This document shows, piece by piece, positions 46,522 through 55,783 of a stretch of 64,000 bases of DNA; the first letter of the stretch is position 1, and each line of letters begins with the position of its first letter. The position numbers were made by a program, and so were the translations under genes. A model generated the notes under the pieces. The model saw only the letters and a program-made list of their open reading frames with translations. It had not been told where the DNA came from and ran no database searches. Location of the stretch: the NCBI RefSeq assembly GCF_000152785.1, contig NZ_CH672414.1, forward strand, positions 957,472 through 1,021,471, given 5' to 3'. The DNA is from Yoonia vestfoldensis SKA53. Its GTDB lineage: Bacteria; Pseudomonadota; Alphaproteobacteria; Rhodobacterales; Rhodobacteraceae.

Positions 46522-47724
46522 TTAAGTAGGCCACTTCGCCCTGATCATTCCTAAGAGACAAATTTGAACCAAGAAAATCGTGTTATGGTTGTCCACAAAA
46601 AATCCCTGGAAGATCAGGCCCACATAAAGCGCGAGCGCGGGCAGCATCCTGGACGCCGACTTACTATGCATAATTGTCGATATGACGATGATGGTAGACG
46701 CAACAAGGAGTAGAAATGCGAAGAGGGCAAACAAACCGGAGTACAGGAAGAGGGCAATGAATAGATTGTCGACAACAAAGTACTCGAGCTCCGAGCGGGA
46801 GAACATTGCAGCTTCGCCGCTACCGAACAGATATTGAAGTAAGGTAAAGCCTGCGACGCGCTCTTGCAAAACGCGCCAATGATCGAAGCGTGCCTTGAGC
46901 GAGGTTGAGTCGGTGATGCCAAGCCTTTCAAAGTCCACGAACCCGACAACGGCTGCCAGCGAAAGCGCAAGTGCGATCACCGCAAAAAGTCGGCCCAGCA
47001 GCCCACGAATGTCTCGCCCACCGAAGATCTGGCGCTGTGCCCCAAAAACGACTACAGCGGTTGCGACAACGAAAAGAATGTATCCCGAGCGGCTGAATGT
47101 GTTGAAAAGCAACCAGAGGCAAACGCCGTACATCATCAACTTCAAAAAGATCAATCGCCTTCGGGAAACGATGTCGAACAGTAACCAACAGAGAACAAAG
47201 ACGAGGAACTCGGCAAAGCGTGGCGCCGAGTTGAAAAAACTTACCGCGCGCACGCTGCCGCTCGTGAACAGGACGTAGACAAGGCCAAACTCAGTCAGCA
47301 GGGCCTCGGAGAGGAACAGGTCCTGGGAAAGGACTTGCAATGTCCCAAACAAGACGCATGCGACGGTAAAGGTAGCAAACAGCGGGATGCGTTCGATCGA
47401 CAGTGGAACGAACGGAAGGAAGGCAATAAAGACTCCGATACCGAACATGAAGTAGAACGCCCGCAGGGTGCGGGAGAGATCCGCCCCGTCGACCAACTGC
47501 AACAGCAATGTGGCGAGCATGCTTATCGATAGCAAAACAATGGGGAAAACGAGCATGCTCGGAAGTTGCTGCGTCCCGAACCGGCCTATGGCCAGAATAT
47601 ATAGGATTTGGACCAGCAAAAGAACACGAAGCGCGACCTGGACGGGAAACAGGGATCCAAGCAGAAAGTCTTGCGCAAAGGCAAGGAAGCCGCTCGCGAC
47701 GACCAATAGGACAAACCAGCCCAT
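46522..47724 (-). CDS. Polysaccharide polymerase, Wzy/O-antigen ligase-like membrane protein
   Basis: 400 aa with ten or more hydrophobic segments. A long extracytoplasmic loop follows SSVRAV-type sequence near SGSVRAVSFFNSAPRFAEFLVF, and NTFSRSGYILFVVATAVVV resembles the conserved arginine/glycine region of O-antigen ligase/Wzy proteins. It would polymerise lipid-linked repeat units in the periplasm. The ATG at 47724 was chosen because sequence upstream in the same frame is only the shadow of the flippase gene. Last gene of the locus; the adjacent IS remnant may have removed further genes. Confidence 0.75.
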   Translation of the reverse strand: MGWFVLLVVASGFLAFAQDFLLGSLFPVQVALRVLLLVQILYILAIGRFGTQQLPSMLVFPIVLLSISMLATLLLQLVDGADLSRTLRAFYFMFGIGVFIAFLPFVPLSIERIPLFATFTVACVLFGTLQVLSQDLFLSEALLTEFGLVYVLFTSGSVRAVSFFNSAPRFAEFLVFVLCWLLFDIVSRRRLIFLKLMMYGVCLWLLFNTFSRSGYILFVVATAVVVFGAQRQIFGGRDIRGLLGRLFAVIALALSLAAVVGFVDFERLGITDSTSLKARFDHWRVLQERVAGFTLLQYLFGSGEAAMFSRSELEYFVVDNLFIALFLYSGLFALFAFLLLVASTIIVISTIMHSKSASRMLPALALYVGLIFQGFFVDNHNTIFLVQICLLGMIRAKWPT

Positions 47725-47786
47725 TGAGTGAGCACCGTGGCGTATGGCCTCGGGCTGGTGTGGAAGCTGAAGAGCACTCGCGTAGG

Positions 47787-49109
47787 TCAAGAAGATCCCC
47801 GTATGGCATAAAGAACATCGCCGTATTCGGTCGGAACAGTCCAAAAATTCAAGTTGCGTCGCGTCAGGATAACCCCGGCCAGATGGCCGGCAACTACCGC
47901 GAACGATAGGGCTGCAGACGCACCAAGTGTGCCGAAAAAGGGTATGGCAAAAAGCATCGTCGCGACCAGGGAGAGGCTGGCGACGATCGACGTGAAGCGC
48001 GCCTCTCGATAGAGATTGGCCATTACCAGCACAGTCCCGGAATGACCGATGGCGGCCGCTATGACTTGGCCTAGAACAAGAACACGCAATTCCGCAGCGT
48101 AGCTGGCAAAGTCCGGGCCGAAGAAAGAAAGCCAGAAACCGGCGAAGGCATAGATCGACAGAAGGACCGGCGCCGTGATCGCCATGATAACCAGCGACGT
48201 CTGCTGCGCAAGACGGCGCAATACTGCAATATTTCCTGCAGAATGGGCTGCCGCCATCCTCGGCGACATTACGCTGATAACCGCAGAATTGACAATGCTG
48301 ACCGTGATCGACAACCGGACCGCCACACTGAACCCTGCCACGTGCCTGGCATCTGCAAGGAAACCGAGCAATACAGAGCCGATCCATTGCATGATGATGG
48401 ACGTGCTGGAGACGACGACAAGCGCGGGAGCGTCGCGCAATATCTGAATGAAGTCCCCCATGACCACCGATCTTTCGACTGTACCAAGCTGGATCGGTTG
48501 TGTCCTCCACCATTTCAGGAACGTCAGTGCGGCTAATCCCAATGTTATCCAGGTTGCGATCAACATCGCAGCGGCTGTGGCCGAGGCTCCGACGGGTTGA
48601 ACCAGCGCCGCCGCGCCAAGCCCGACAACGGTGAAACCGGGAACCGTCGTGTTCTGGTACAAGACAGCGATTGTGGCGCGGTCGACGGCCTTCAGGAACT
48701 CTGTGAACAAGCCAAGCAAGGCAAGCGCGGGCAGGCCAAGCCCAAGCAACACGATGCTTGTACTTGTATGATCTCCTCCAAAGCGGGCTTCCGCGAACGG
48801 AGCGAAGACCAGCGCGAAGAGCCCCGCAAAGGAAATCGACAGCGCAGTCGTGAGGATTATCCTCACGCGCACCGCACGCGACACCTGCTCAGGTGTCCCG
48901 CTGTCGTGCAGAGCAGCAACCTCGCGCAGCCCAGACAACTCACTGCCGAGGCGCGACACCGTCGCAAGAATGGTCATGATGGAATATCCGAAAAGGAATA
49001 TCCCTGCCTCCACGGCCCCAGTCAACCAGGTGATGGCCAACATCAAGACAAGATTCGCACCTGCACCAAGGATGCGGACGAGTGCAGTCAAGGAGAACCG
49101 CTTCAGCAT
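47787..49109 (-). CDS. Oligosaccharide flippase (Wzx/MOP family)
   Basis: 440 aa with about 12 to 14 hydrophobic segments. The N-terminus LKRFSLTALVRILGAGANLVLMLAITWLTGAVEAGIFLF (two motifs) and the basic loops fit the polysaccharide-specific MOP transporters. It would move lipid-linked repeat units across the inner membrane ahead of the polymerase. It starts five bases past the upstream GT2 stop, so it is in the same operon. Confidence 0.85.
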   Translation of the reverse strand: MLKRFSLTALVRILGAGANLVLMLAITWLTGAVEAGIFLFGYSIMTILATVSRLGSELSGLREVAALHDSGTPEQVSRAVRVRIILTTALSISFAGLFALVFAPFAEARFGGDHTSTSIVLLGLGLPALALLGLFTEFLKAVDRATIAVLYQNTTVPGFTVVGLGAAALVQPVGASATAAAMLIATWITLGLAALTFLKWWRTQPIQLGTVERSVVMGDFIQILRDAPALVVVSSTSIIMQWIGSVLLGFLADARHVAGFSVAVRLSITVSIVNSAVISVMSPRMAAAHSAGNIAVLRRLAQQTSLVIMAITAPVLLSIYAFAGFWLSFFGPDFASYAAELRVLVLGQVIAAAIGHSGTVLVMANLYREARFTSIVASLSLVATMLFAIPFFGTLGASAALSFAVVAGHLAGVILTRRNLNFWTVPTEYGDVLYAIRGSS

Positions 49110-49113
49110 GAGG

Positions 49114-50121
49114 TCATTTCGACGGCACCCGGCGTGGCGCGCCGCTGCTCAGCGTCGGCGTCGCAGCAAAGGGAAAAAGTGCGATCTCCGTCAGGGCCGG
49201 AAAAACGCCGATCCTGGGCGCTAGGCCCAGCATGAATGCTGTGAAGCCCGGCAGTCCCAGCAGACGTTGCAGACCGTGGCGCGCCTGGGCGTCGGCAATT
49301 GGGGCAAGAGCTGGATGTGTCGGAGCAAGAGCCCGAATTGCCCTGATCCGGGTCTGTTGACGCCGCCAGAGTGTTCCATTCCGCCCGAAAAGACGGGCAA
49401 TGCGTTTCATGGTATGTGTTCGTGCGCCGGTCACGTTTCTACCGTGCTGGCGATAACTACCTAGCGGCGCATCCAGAAAAACGACATCGCCAAGCTTGCA
49501 GGCAGCGGCAATGATCCAGACCTCGTGGGCGACAAGACTGGGGTCGATCTCTCGGACGGCGCGTGCGAGTTTTGATGTGCCGACCATCGTATGGCCGATT
49601 GCAGGGTTGCGAAAGATGAATGCCACCGGATCGCGCCCCTGCAGGGGGCGAATACCCATGGGGGCCAGATACCTCTCGCGGAGCAAATTGCCCGCAGCGT
49701 CGATCAGCCTGACGTCGCTGTAGACAAGAGCCGCGTTTTGCGCGCGCAAGACGGAGATCGACCGCGAGAGCTTGTCATTGTCCCAGATATCGTCCTGGTC
49801 CGATAGTGCGAAGTATTGCGCTGTTACCTCGTGCAAGAGCAGCGATAGCGACCGCATGAGCCCAACGTTCGTCTGGTTCCGTAGGACCTTGATCCGAGGG
49901 TCCTGAGCGGCGAGCTGATTAAGCAGGGCAAAGGATTCATCCGTTGAAGCATCATCGACTGCAATCAGCCGCACCGTCACATCTGACTGTGCAAGAATGC
50001 TGGCAACTTGCTCCTGCAAGTAAGCCGCACCATTGTAGACCGGCATGACGACATCGACGGTCGGACCCGCAGCCCAGGAAGCGTCGGCAACCTGTTTGAC
50101 CCCTGGGTCAATTCTGCTCAT
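49114..50121 (-). CDS. Glycosyltransferase family 2
   Basis: 335 aa GT-A fold. VDVVMPVYNGAAYLQEQVASIL at residues 23-44, VDDASTDES, RNQTNVGLMRSL, and the metal-binding SDQDDIW at about residue 120 are typical of rhamnosyl- or other glycosyltransferases of family 2. The C-terminal part has no long membrane segment. Its first 14 bases overlap the 3' end of the upstream gene. Confidence 0.9.
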   Translation of the reverse strand: MSRIDPGVKQVADASWAAGPTVDVVMPVYNGAAYLQEQVASILAQSDVTVRLIAVDDASTDESFALLNQLAAQDPRIKVLRNQTNVGLMRSLSLLLHEVTAQYFALSDQDDIWDNDKLSRSISVLRAQNAALVYSDVRLIDAAGNLLRERYLAPMGIRPLQGRDPVAFIFRNPAIGHTMVGTSKLARAVREIDPSLVAHEVWIIAAACKLGDVVFLDAPLGSYRQHGRNVTGARTHTMKRIARLFGRNGTLWRRQQTRIRAIRALAPTHPALAPIADAQARHGLQRLLGLPGFTAFMLGLAPRIGVFPALTEIALFPFAATPTLSSGAPRRVPSK

Positions 50122-51202
50122 ACACCCCCCCCTTCACGGTCCGACGCCAGACGATGCGGATCACGTCGGACAGGAAGATCGGGTTCAGCATGTGGAAGAA
50201 CTGGTTGAGCGTTGACGCAAACGACGTCCGGTCACGCTGTTTCGACAGGAAAGCCCCCCAGAAAACCGAGGCCGGGAACTCATAGGGAAATGCCCCTGCC
50301 GGATTGAAACCGGGCACAATGGTCTTGCTGCGTCCCAAGCCCTCCAGAATGCGGGTGATCCGCGTGTCAACCTGATTGAACTGGGCGCGGTCGATCTGCT
50401 GGACAAGATAGAGGTTCACCGCCGAGGCGTAGTCGACCTTCTGCTCGCGGCAGACATCGACGAATGCGTCAAGGGTCCCTCTCTCCTCCATAAGGTCAAG
50501 ATAGCATTTCACGAGGTAATAGCTTTCAATGGTAAAGCTCTTTTCGGGGAAGACGTTGTGGAACAGAATCGCGGTCAGTTCCGCGTGCGGCTGCAGCACC
50601 GGCACCGGATAGCCCGCCACATCGGCGATTTCGGTCATCCCGCGCATTCGGCGCGGATCGAGGTAGATGAAATAGTCCGTCGACGGAGAAACGTAGCAGT
50701 CAATATAGTAGACGCCGCCTTTTTTGGTCGTGTCGACAACCCCTTCGCCGCCTTCCTCGATCAGCGTGGTCTGGAGCGGAGCCGTCTCCATCCACTTGAA
50801 CCCGCCGCCGGGGGCGCAGAGGTGATCGCACAAGGCCTTGTGCCGCTTGGCGTCAAAGGGGAACCAGTCGGTATCGTTCGGGGTGGAGGCAAAGGGCTTG
50901 ATCGACTTGAAGAGTGTCCATTCGCCCGGGGCAGCCTCGTCGAGGCGCCGCGCCAGCTTGGCCACGACGCGGTCGGTCTCACGCCGGCGCGCCATGAGCG
51001 AAGCATGCAGTTCGATGGCCTTGGGGCCAAGAGCGACACCGCGCTTTACGCATTCATCAAGAAACAGCAGCCCGACGCGGCTCTTGAAGGCGAATTCGGT
51101 GATCTCTTCCAGATTCTCGGGGCTGGGCGTCGCGGTTCCGGTCCCGATCGGCCATCCGATGGTTTGGAAGATCAGGCGAGATTTTTCGGATTTGGTCTTC
51201 AC
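50108..51202 (-). CDS. Nucleotidyltransferase-like protein of polysaccharide loci
   Basis: 364 aa. The middle FKSIKPFASTPNDTDWFPFD matches the pattern of uncharacterised nucleotidyltransferases (NTP_transf_5-like), where the Asp-x-Asp pair sits near a lysine-containing strand; the later YIDCYVSPSTDYFIYLDPRR would give the third acidic strand. The C-terminal half is helical. Such genes occur in polysaccharide clusters of several phyla, often beside a kinase-like gene, but no substrate is known. It overlaps both neighbours by a few bases. Confidence 0.55.
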   Translation of the reverse strand: MKTKSEKSRLIFQTIGWPIGTGTATPSPENLEEITEFAFKSRVGLLFLDECVKRGVALGPKAIELHASLMARRRETDRVVAKLARRLDEAAPGEWTLFKSIKPFASTPNDTDWFPFDAKRHKALCDHLCAPGGGFKWMETAPLQTTLIEEGGEGVVDTTKKGGVYYIDCYVSPSTDYFIYLDPRRMRGMTEIADVAGYPVPVLQPHAELTAILFHNVFPEKSFTIESYYLVKCYLDLMEERGTLDAFVDVCREQKVDYASAVNLYLVQQIDRAQFNQVDTRITRILEGLGRSKTIVPGFNPAGAFPYEFPASVFWGAFLSKQRDRTSFASTLNQFFHMLNPIFLSDVIRIVWRRTVKGGVYEQN

Positions 51203-53097
51203 GCGGATCTCCCGTTTTGATGGGTCCTGCGATTGTTCCGGTCCCGGGCAACAATATCACTATAAACCGACATGACGGCGGCATCGACCACCTTCGAATC
51301 TACTAGCATCAGCGCCCTTGACCGGGCATTCGCACCGAAACGGCGGCGCGGACTTTGCGGTTCATCCAGCAGATCGGACAGTGCCGCAGCAAGGGCTTTG
51401 GAATCGCCGGGAGGACAAAGGCGCCCATGGACCCCGTCGTCGATCATCTCGACCGCGCCGCCAGCCGCCGCGGCGATGGTCGCGGCACCGGACAGCAGAC
51501 TTTCTATCACGACGCCCGGAAACGGGTCGGGGGACACCGATGTGTGAACAGAGATATCGGCCGACCGCAAAAGGGCGGGAATGTCCGAGCGCTCGCCAAG
51601 CAGAAGCACGCCGGCCGATGTCGCGCGGCGGCTGACCTGGTCGTGGTACTCCTCCTTGCCTTGGACGGGTCCGCCTGCAAGGGCGAAAACTGCATCGGCG
51701 CGCCGGATGGGGGAAAGCTTTTCCACTGCCTCCAGAAAAACATGCTGGCCCTTCCATGGCTCGATCCTGCCGACCATCACGACCAACCTGCCGCCTTTGG
51801 GCAGGTCATCGGGCCGGGCGCAGGTCTCCGCAGGATCACGGTCGTCGGCGATCAGGGCTGCATTTCCGAGATCATGGATCACCAGGGCGCGGTGGATCGT
51901 ATGCGCGAACGGGAAGTAGTGGTCGCGTACGGCGCGCGAAACCGAGATGGAGGTGCCCGAAAGACGCGATATCATGCTGGAAAAGGCGCGGCGCAGCCGG
52001 TCGCGCTGCACGATCATTCGGATATGCCAGACCACCGGAATGCCCCGCAGGCGGGCAGCGAGGGCGGGAAGGAAATCATACAGATCGTTCACATGCACGA
52101 TGTCGGGCCGCTCGCGGCCAAAGAGGCACCAGAAAAACCACAGGCTTCCCGGGGTTCGCAGAATCAGGCGGGCAACCCCCGCAATCCCGCGGCTTGTCTG
52201 CGGACGTTCAAACGGGAACAGGAAGACTGGCACGCCGGCCTCGGCATGGCTGTCGAGGATGGGCGTCGCCAGTCGCAGGGCAACAGCCACGCGGCATCCG
52301 TGCGCGGGGCGGCCCTGGTCGCGCATGTGGCGCGCCATCAGTGCAAGCACCTTGTCGGCGCCGCCAACGTCGACATTATTGGAATGGACATAAAGCACAT
52401 AGGGCCGCGTGGATTCTGCCGCTACCTGATCCGCGAGCCAGTCGGCATTCTCGGCGATGGGCAGCGTGCCGTCCCGCACGGTGAAACCGAAGGCCTCGGC
52501 GATGGCGTCGTAATAGTGCAGGCGCATGCGCACGTAGTGAATGTCGAAGACATCGTCCTTCCGCGCCATCGAAACTTCCGGCTCGACGCGCAGGAACACT
52601 CGCACCTCGGGCAAGGGAATGCGACAGATCTGGGTCTGGGCATATCGCACTACCTCTTCTGGGCTCCAGCCCAGGGCGAGCCCCACATTCACCGCCACGT
52701 CGAAAAGATACCTGTCGGCGACGATCGTGCCGGCATCGCGCAGACCAAGGCGCTTGATCCACAACTGCAGCCAATAGTCGAACCAGACCATCGCAAGATA
52801 GACCCGCACCGCAAACGGATGACGCGCAGCGAGGGCGTTCTTCTGAGCGATCTCGGCGGCATAGTCGACGCGCTGCGAGGCAAGCCCCGGCTTTGGGCCG
52901 TGGCTCTTGCCTTTGCCGCGGCGGCGATCCCACACCAGCTTGAGCGCCGCGCGCACAGGCGCCATCAGATAGCTTTCCGAACCAAGCCAGACCCGCCTCG
53001 CCCGTTCGCCGCGACCTTGCAGCCGTTCGACAAGAGCATCCGACAGTGTTGTCTTGCCGCTACCGTCAGTGCCGATGATGCAGACAAGCCGATTCAT
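51199..53097 (-). CDS. Fusion of thymidylate-kinase-like domain and GT4 glycosyltransferase
   Basis: 632 aa in one uninterrupted frame. Residues 1-228 are a P-loop nucleoside-monophosphate-kinase-like domain: GTDGSGKTT (9-17), DRY at 128-130, and a possible lid VEPEVSMARKDD near 171-182. Residues about 233-620 are a GT-B glycosyltransferase of family 4: VLYVHSNNVDVGGADKVL, VVWHIRMI, MVGRIEPWKGQHVFLEAV, and the EX7E-like PFPGVVIESLLSGAATIAAA. The kinase half probably phosphorylates a small alcohol or sugar nucleotide precursor; the GT half adds a sugar. The stop overlaps the nucleotidyltransferase-like gene by four bases. Confidence 0.85.
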   Translation of the reverse strand: MNRLVCIIGTDGSGKTTLSDALVERLQGRGERARRVWLGSESYLMAPVRAALKLVWDRRRGKGKSHGPKPGLASQRVDYAAEIAQKNALAARHPFAVRVYLAMVWFDYWLQLWIKRLGLRDAGTIVADRYLFDVAVNVGLALGWSPEEVVRYAQTQICRIPLPEVRVFLRVEPEVSMARKDDVFDIHYVRMRLHYYDAIAEAFGFTVRDGTLPIAENADWLADQVAAESTRPYVLYVHSNNVDVGGADKVLALMARHMRDQGRPAHGCRVAVALRLATPILDSHAEAGVPVFLFPFERPQTSRGIAGVARLILRTPGSLWFFWCLFGRERPDIVHVNDLYDFLPALAARLRGIPVVWHIRMIVQRDRLRRAFSSMISRLSGTSISVSRAVRDHYFPFAHTIHRALVIHDLGNAALIADDRDPAETCARPDDLPKGGRLVVMVGRIEPWKGQHVFLEAVEKLSPIRRADAVFALAGGPVQGKEEYHDQVSRRATSAGVLLLGERSDIPALLRSADISVHTSVSPDPFPGVVIESLLSGAATIAAAAGGAVEMIDDGVHGRLCPPGDSKALAAALSDLLDEPQSPRRRFGANARSRALMLVDSKVVDAAVMSVYSDIVARDRNNRRTHQNGRSA

Positions 53098-54068
53098 TCC
53101 GTCCCCGAGGCCAGTTCAAGTACCCGCTCGGTGATCCGGTGGGCATTCAGATGATTGGGCAGGCCCGCGGGTCGCGGATTCGCAGCCCCCCGATCCACCC
53201 AGTGGACCACAGCCTGCGCGAAATCCTCCGAGGGGGCAAACTCTACCCCAACCGTGCCCGCAAGTACTTCGGGCAGGGCACCAAAGGGTGTCGAGATCAC
53301 AGGCAGCCCGCAGGCAAGGGCCTCCAAGACTCCCAGCGGCAATTCGATCGCCCCCTCGGTTTCGGGCGGGGGGGTGAAGAGATACAGGTCAGCCGCCCGA
53401 TAGACATCTGCGATGGCCGGCACAAATCCCCGGTCGATATGAACACCTGCCGCAAGAAGTTCCGCCATCAGGCAGGGGTCCGATTCGAAATAGGGGCTGG
53501 CAACCACGACGATATCTATGCGGTCTCCGAGCAGGGCCTTGATCTCGCACAGCCGGTCAAGACCGCGAGAGCGGCGCAGATGGCCGACATGCACCGCAAG
53601 CGGCACGCCGTCCCGCCTTCGTGCCGCCCAAACGGGGGCTTGGCCACCGTCGACAAGCCGCTCAGGCGCGATTCCGATGGGCTGCGTCAGCATACGGGCG
53701 TCGCTCGCGACCCCGGCAAGGTCGGCACGGGGGCGGTTGCACAGGATCGCATGAGCGCTCCGCCCACCGCACAGCCATCGCGGGCACGCACCAAGGTCAG
53801 GTCGGGTCGCCACCCACAGGATACGGGTACGCGACAGGCTGCGCAGAATCCGGCTGACAAGCACGGTGCGCGGCCCGGGTCCATGCGTGAAGATCGTTAC
53901 CGGCGCCGGTTTCAACAGAAGCCGCGGTAAGCGCGAGAGGGCAACGGCCGGCGGGATGACGGCAACCTCATGGCCCCGGGCACGCATCCCGTCGATCAAC
54001 GTCTTGGACACGACGTTAATGCCCTCGGCAGGCTCGTCGTAGTATTCGGCAACAACTGTCATGCGCAT
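53094..54068 (-). CDS. Glycosyltransferase family 4
   Basis: 324 aa GT-B enzyme. The N-terminal MRMTVVAEYYDEPAEGINVVSKTLIDGMRARGHEV is an acceptor-side Rossmann motif read in two parts; the C-terminal domain has PLAVHVGHLRRSRGLDRLCEI, ADLYLFTPPPETEGAIELPLGVLEALACGLPVI (EX7E-like) and FGALPEVL. It overlaps the next gene by four bases and follows the HAD phosphatase by 15 bases. Sugar and acceptor unknown. Confidence 0.88.
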   Translation of the reverse strand: MRMTVVAEYYDEPAEGINVVSKTLIDGMRARGHEVAVIPPAVALSRLPRLLLKPAPVTIFTHGPGPRTVLVSRILRSLSRTRILWVATRPDLGACPRWLCGGRSAHAILCNRPRADLAGVASDARMLTQPIGIAPERLVDGGQAPVWAARRRDGVPLAVHVGHLRRSRGLDRLCEIKALLGDRIDIVVVASPYFESDPCLMAELLAAGVHIDRGFVPAIADVYRAADLYLFTPPPETEGAIELPLGVLEALACGLPVISTPFGALPEVLAGTVGVEFAPSEDFAQAVVHWVDRGAANPRPAGLPNHLNAHRITERVLELASGTE

Positions 54069-54083
54069 GGTGCGGCCCGTTCA

Positions 54084-55025
54084 CTAATGATATATTCCGA
54101 GCCAGTCCCGTAGCAGGCGGCGGCGGAAATGAATGGCCAACCGCATGCGCGATGATGGCGGACTGGGACAATCGCGGCGACGCACGGCGGCGGAAAAAGG
54201 CTGGGCTGGCCCGATCCATTGCCACCTTCCGTCGCCGGCGTAAAGGTGGGCGTGACGATGCTTGCTGAGGATGGTCTTCAACTCCCAGTAATCCAGGGGG
54301 CCCTCAGGCCGGTCGTCGAACCATAGCCAGTAGCCGCCCCCGGGGGCTTGTGCAGACAATACGTCAATCCGCGCAACCTCAGTTCTCGCACCGTCAGGCT
54401 GCGCCCGGATGGCGCCCTCCAGCATGTCGAGAACACGGGGAGAGCCTTGAAGTACTGCCTTGTCTGCCAGCCGCAGGAGCGGCAGGTCGTCGGGATGGTC
54501 GGTCACCACAATGACATCGTGGCCACCATCGGAATTGGTATTGTCCTTGAGCCAGGTTTGACAGGCCCGCGCCTTTGCCTCACCCAGAAGCTCCTGCCAG
54601 CCAGGACCCGGCCGTCCGGGCGTGGCAAGGCAGGACTCGGCCCCGACAAGCACCTGCATGTGCCCAGTGTAGACATCGGGCGCGGCAGTCGCGAGGACGA
54701 TCCGCGCGCCTTGCCGAGCGGTATCGCGCAGCAGGGAGATGACCGGCTGCGACAGGGTGTACGACAGCCGACGAACGGTCCGCTCTACAATCGCCTGCCG
54801 AAGGGGTGGCTCTTGCTGCCAGTACCAGTCAAGCGCGCGGCGCTTCATCCCAGCGTGCCCGCCCCCGACCCGACCCAGAGCCCGAGGAGCAACTCGCGCA
54901 AACAGGTTCAGCCGCCCGCCGGCACCCGAAAGTGACCAGGCTGACGCCAGGAAGACATGAAAGGAATTGTCCAGCACGAGGGTACCGTCGAGGTCGCAAA
55001 AGACCACCAATTGCCTTGCGATCAT
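54084..55025 (-). CDS. HAD-superfamily phosphatase, candidate phosphoribosyl-glycan phosphatase
   Basis: 313 aa. HAD motif I is FCDLDGTLV (Asp11, Asp13), motif II ATAAPDV near residue 117, and motifs III/IV lie in VIVVTDHPDDLPLL. It resembles the HAD domains otherwise fused to UbiA-type prenyltransferases, though no UbiA part is present. The ATG at 55025 overlaps the stop of the upstream phosphoribosyltransferase (ATGA), which argues for a joint function: removing the 5-phosphate left when a phosphoribosyl group is transferred to a glycan. This role is inferred from the gene pair; a generic phosphoserine phosphatase-like role is the alternative. Confidence 0.75.
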   Translation of the reverse strand: MIARQLVVFCDLDGTLVLDNSFHVFLASAWSLSGAGGRLNLFARVAPRALGRVGGGHAGMKRRALDWYWQQEPPLRQAIVERTVRRLSYTLSQPVISLLRDTARQGARIVLATAAPDVYTGHMQVLVGAESCLATPGRPGPGWQELLGEAKARACQTWLKDNTNSDGGHDVIVVTDHPDDLPLLRLADKAVLQGSPRVLDMLEGAIRAQPDGARTEVARIDVLSAQAPGGGYWLWFDDRPEGPLDYWELKTILSKHRHAHLYAGDGRWQWIGPAQPFSAAVRRRDCPSPPSSRMRLAIHFRRRLLRDWLGIYH

Positions 55026-55648
55026 TCTCTGCCTCGGAAATCGAGGGACCATGGAAACCGCAGCATCACACAATCATAAAGCCGGAAATCGGCCGAGATC
55101 GCCGGTGTGGGCCGAGTTTGGGTCAAGACCGCAGTGATGATGCGCACATTGCTCGGCAGCGCCGCCTTCAGCTCAGCCACAATGCACGCGAGCGTTGCTC
55201 CGGAATCGATGGCGTCGTCGACGACAAGGACCGATTGCAGGCCTTGCCGCTCTACGGCAGCGGCTACCACCGCAATGTCCCTCCTCAGTTCATCGGTAGG
55301 AACCGAGATTGGAACCTTTTTGGTGTAACGTTCCAGCAGCGCGTCTTCGACGCCTCGGAACAAATTTGTTATTGCATAAGGCAACGACGACAAAACGATC
55401 TTGATCAGCGTCGTCTTTTTGTAGCTTGTGCTGGGGCGTCGCATCACAACAGAGATCAAGCCCGCAGGGAAATGTTCACTGATCAACCTGCCACAGAGCT
55501 CCCCCCCCGTGGCAACACCAACTAGCAGGTCTGGTCGCTCTCCCGCGTCTTTGACTAGCCCTAACAAGCGCTCCATATCCGACTGCAAAGCATCTTGATC
55601 CAGCGTCAGAATGCGCCGAGCTGCCTTGTTACCTGATTTCACGCCCAT
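55022..55648 (-). CDS. Phosphoribosyltransferase, candidate glycan phosphoribosyltransferase
   Basis: 208 aa type I PRTase. The PRPP-binding loop is VLVVDDAIDSGATL (residues 140-153); LLVGVATGGELCGRLISE is the PPi loop region and VVMRRPSTSYKK the flexible loop. It differs from hpt and pyrE-type enzymes, and no nucleotide salvage genes are near. In known polysaccharide loci such PRTases transfer 5-phosphoribose from PRPP to the growing glycan, and a HAD phosphatase then yields ribofuranose. The ATG at 55648 was chosen; a TTG seven codons up is the alternative. First gene after the IS remnant. Confidence 0.78.
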   Translation of the reverse strand: MGVKSGNKAARRILTLDQDALQSDMERLLGLVKDAGERPDLLVGVATGGELCGRLISEHFPAGLISVVMRRPSTSYKKTTLIKIVLSSLPYAITNLFRGVEDALLERYTKKVPISVPTDELRRDIAVVAAAVERQGLQSVLVVDDAIDSGATLACIVAELKAALPSNVRIITAVLTQTRPTPAISADFRLYDCVMLRFPWSLDFRGRE

Positions 55649-55783
55649 TATACAAATCCCATAAAGCAAGAGCTAGTGTAGCGGGTATGACATTTGCTAC
55701 CGACTTCCTCTGATGGACCTGCTCTGACCCCCGATAACTCCTCCATCTGATGCTAGAGTCCGGCCTAAGAAGAGGATAAGACC

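Noticed and set aside
47725..48513. N-terminal extension of the polymerase frame to 48513
   Set aside because: The extension lies entirely inside the flippase gene in another frame and has a composition rich in Cys, His and Arg; the membrane protein begins near 47724.
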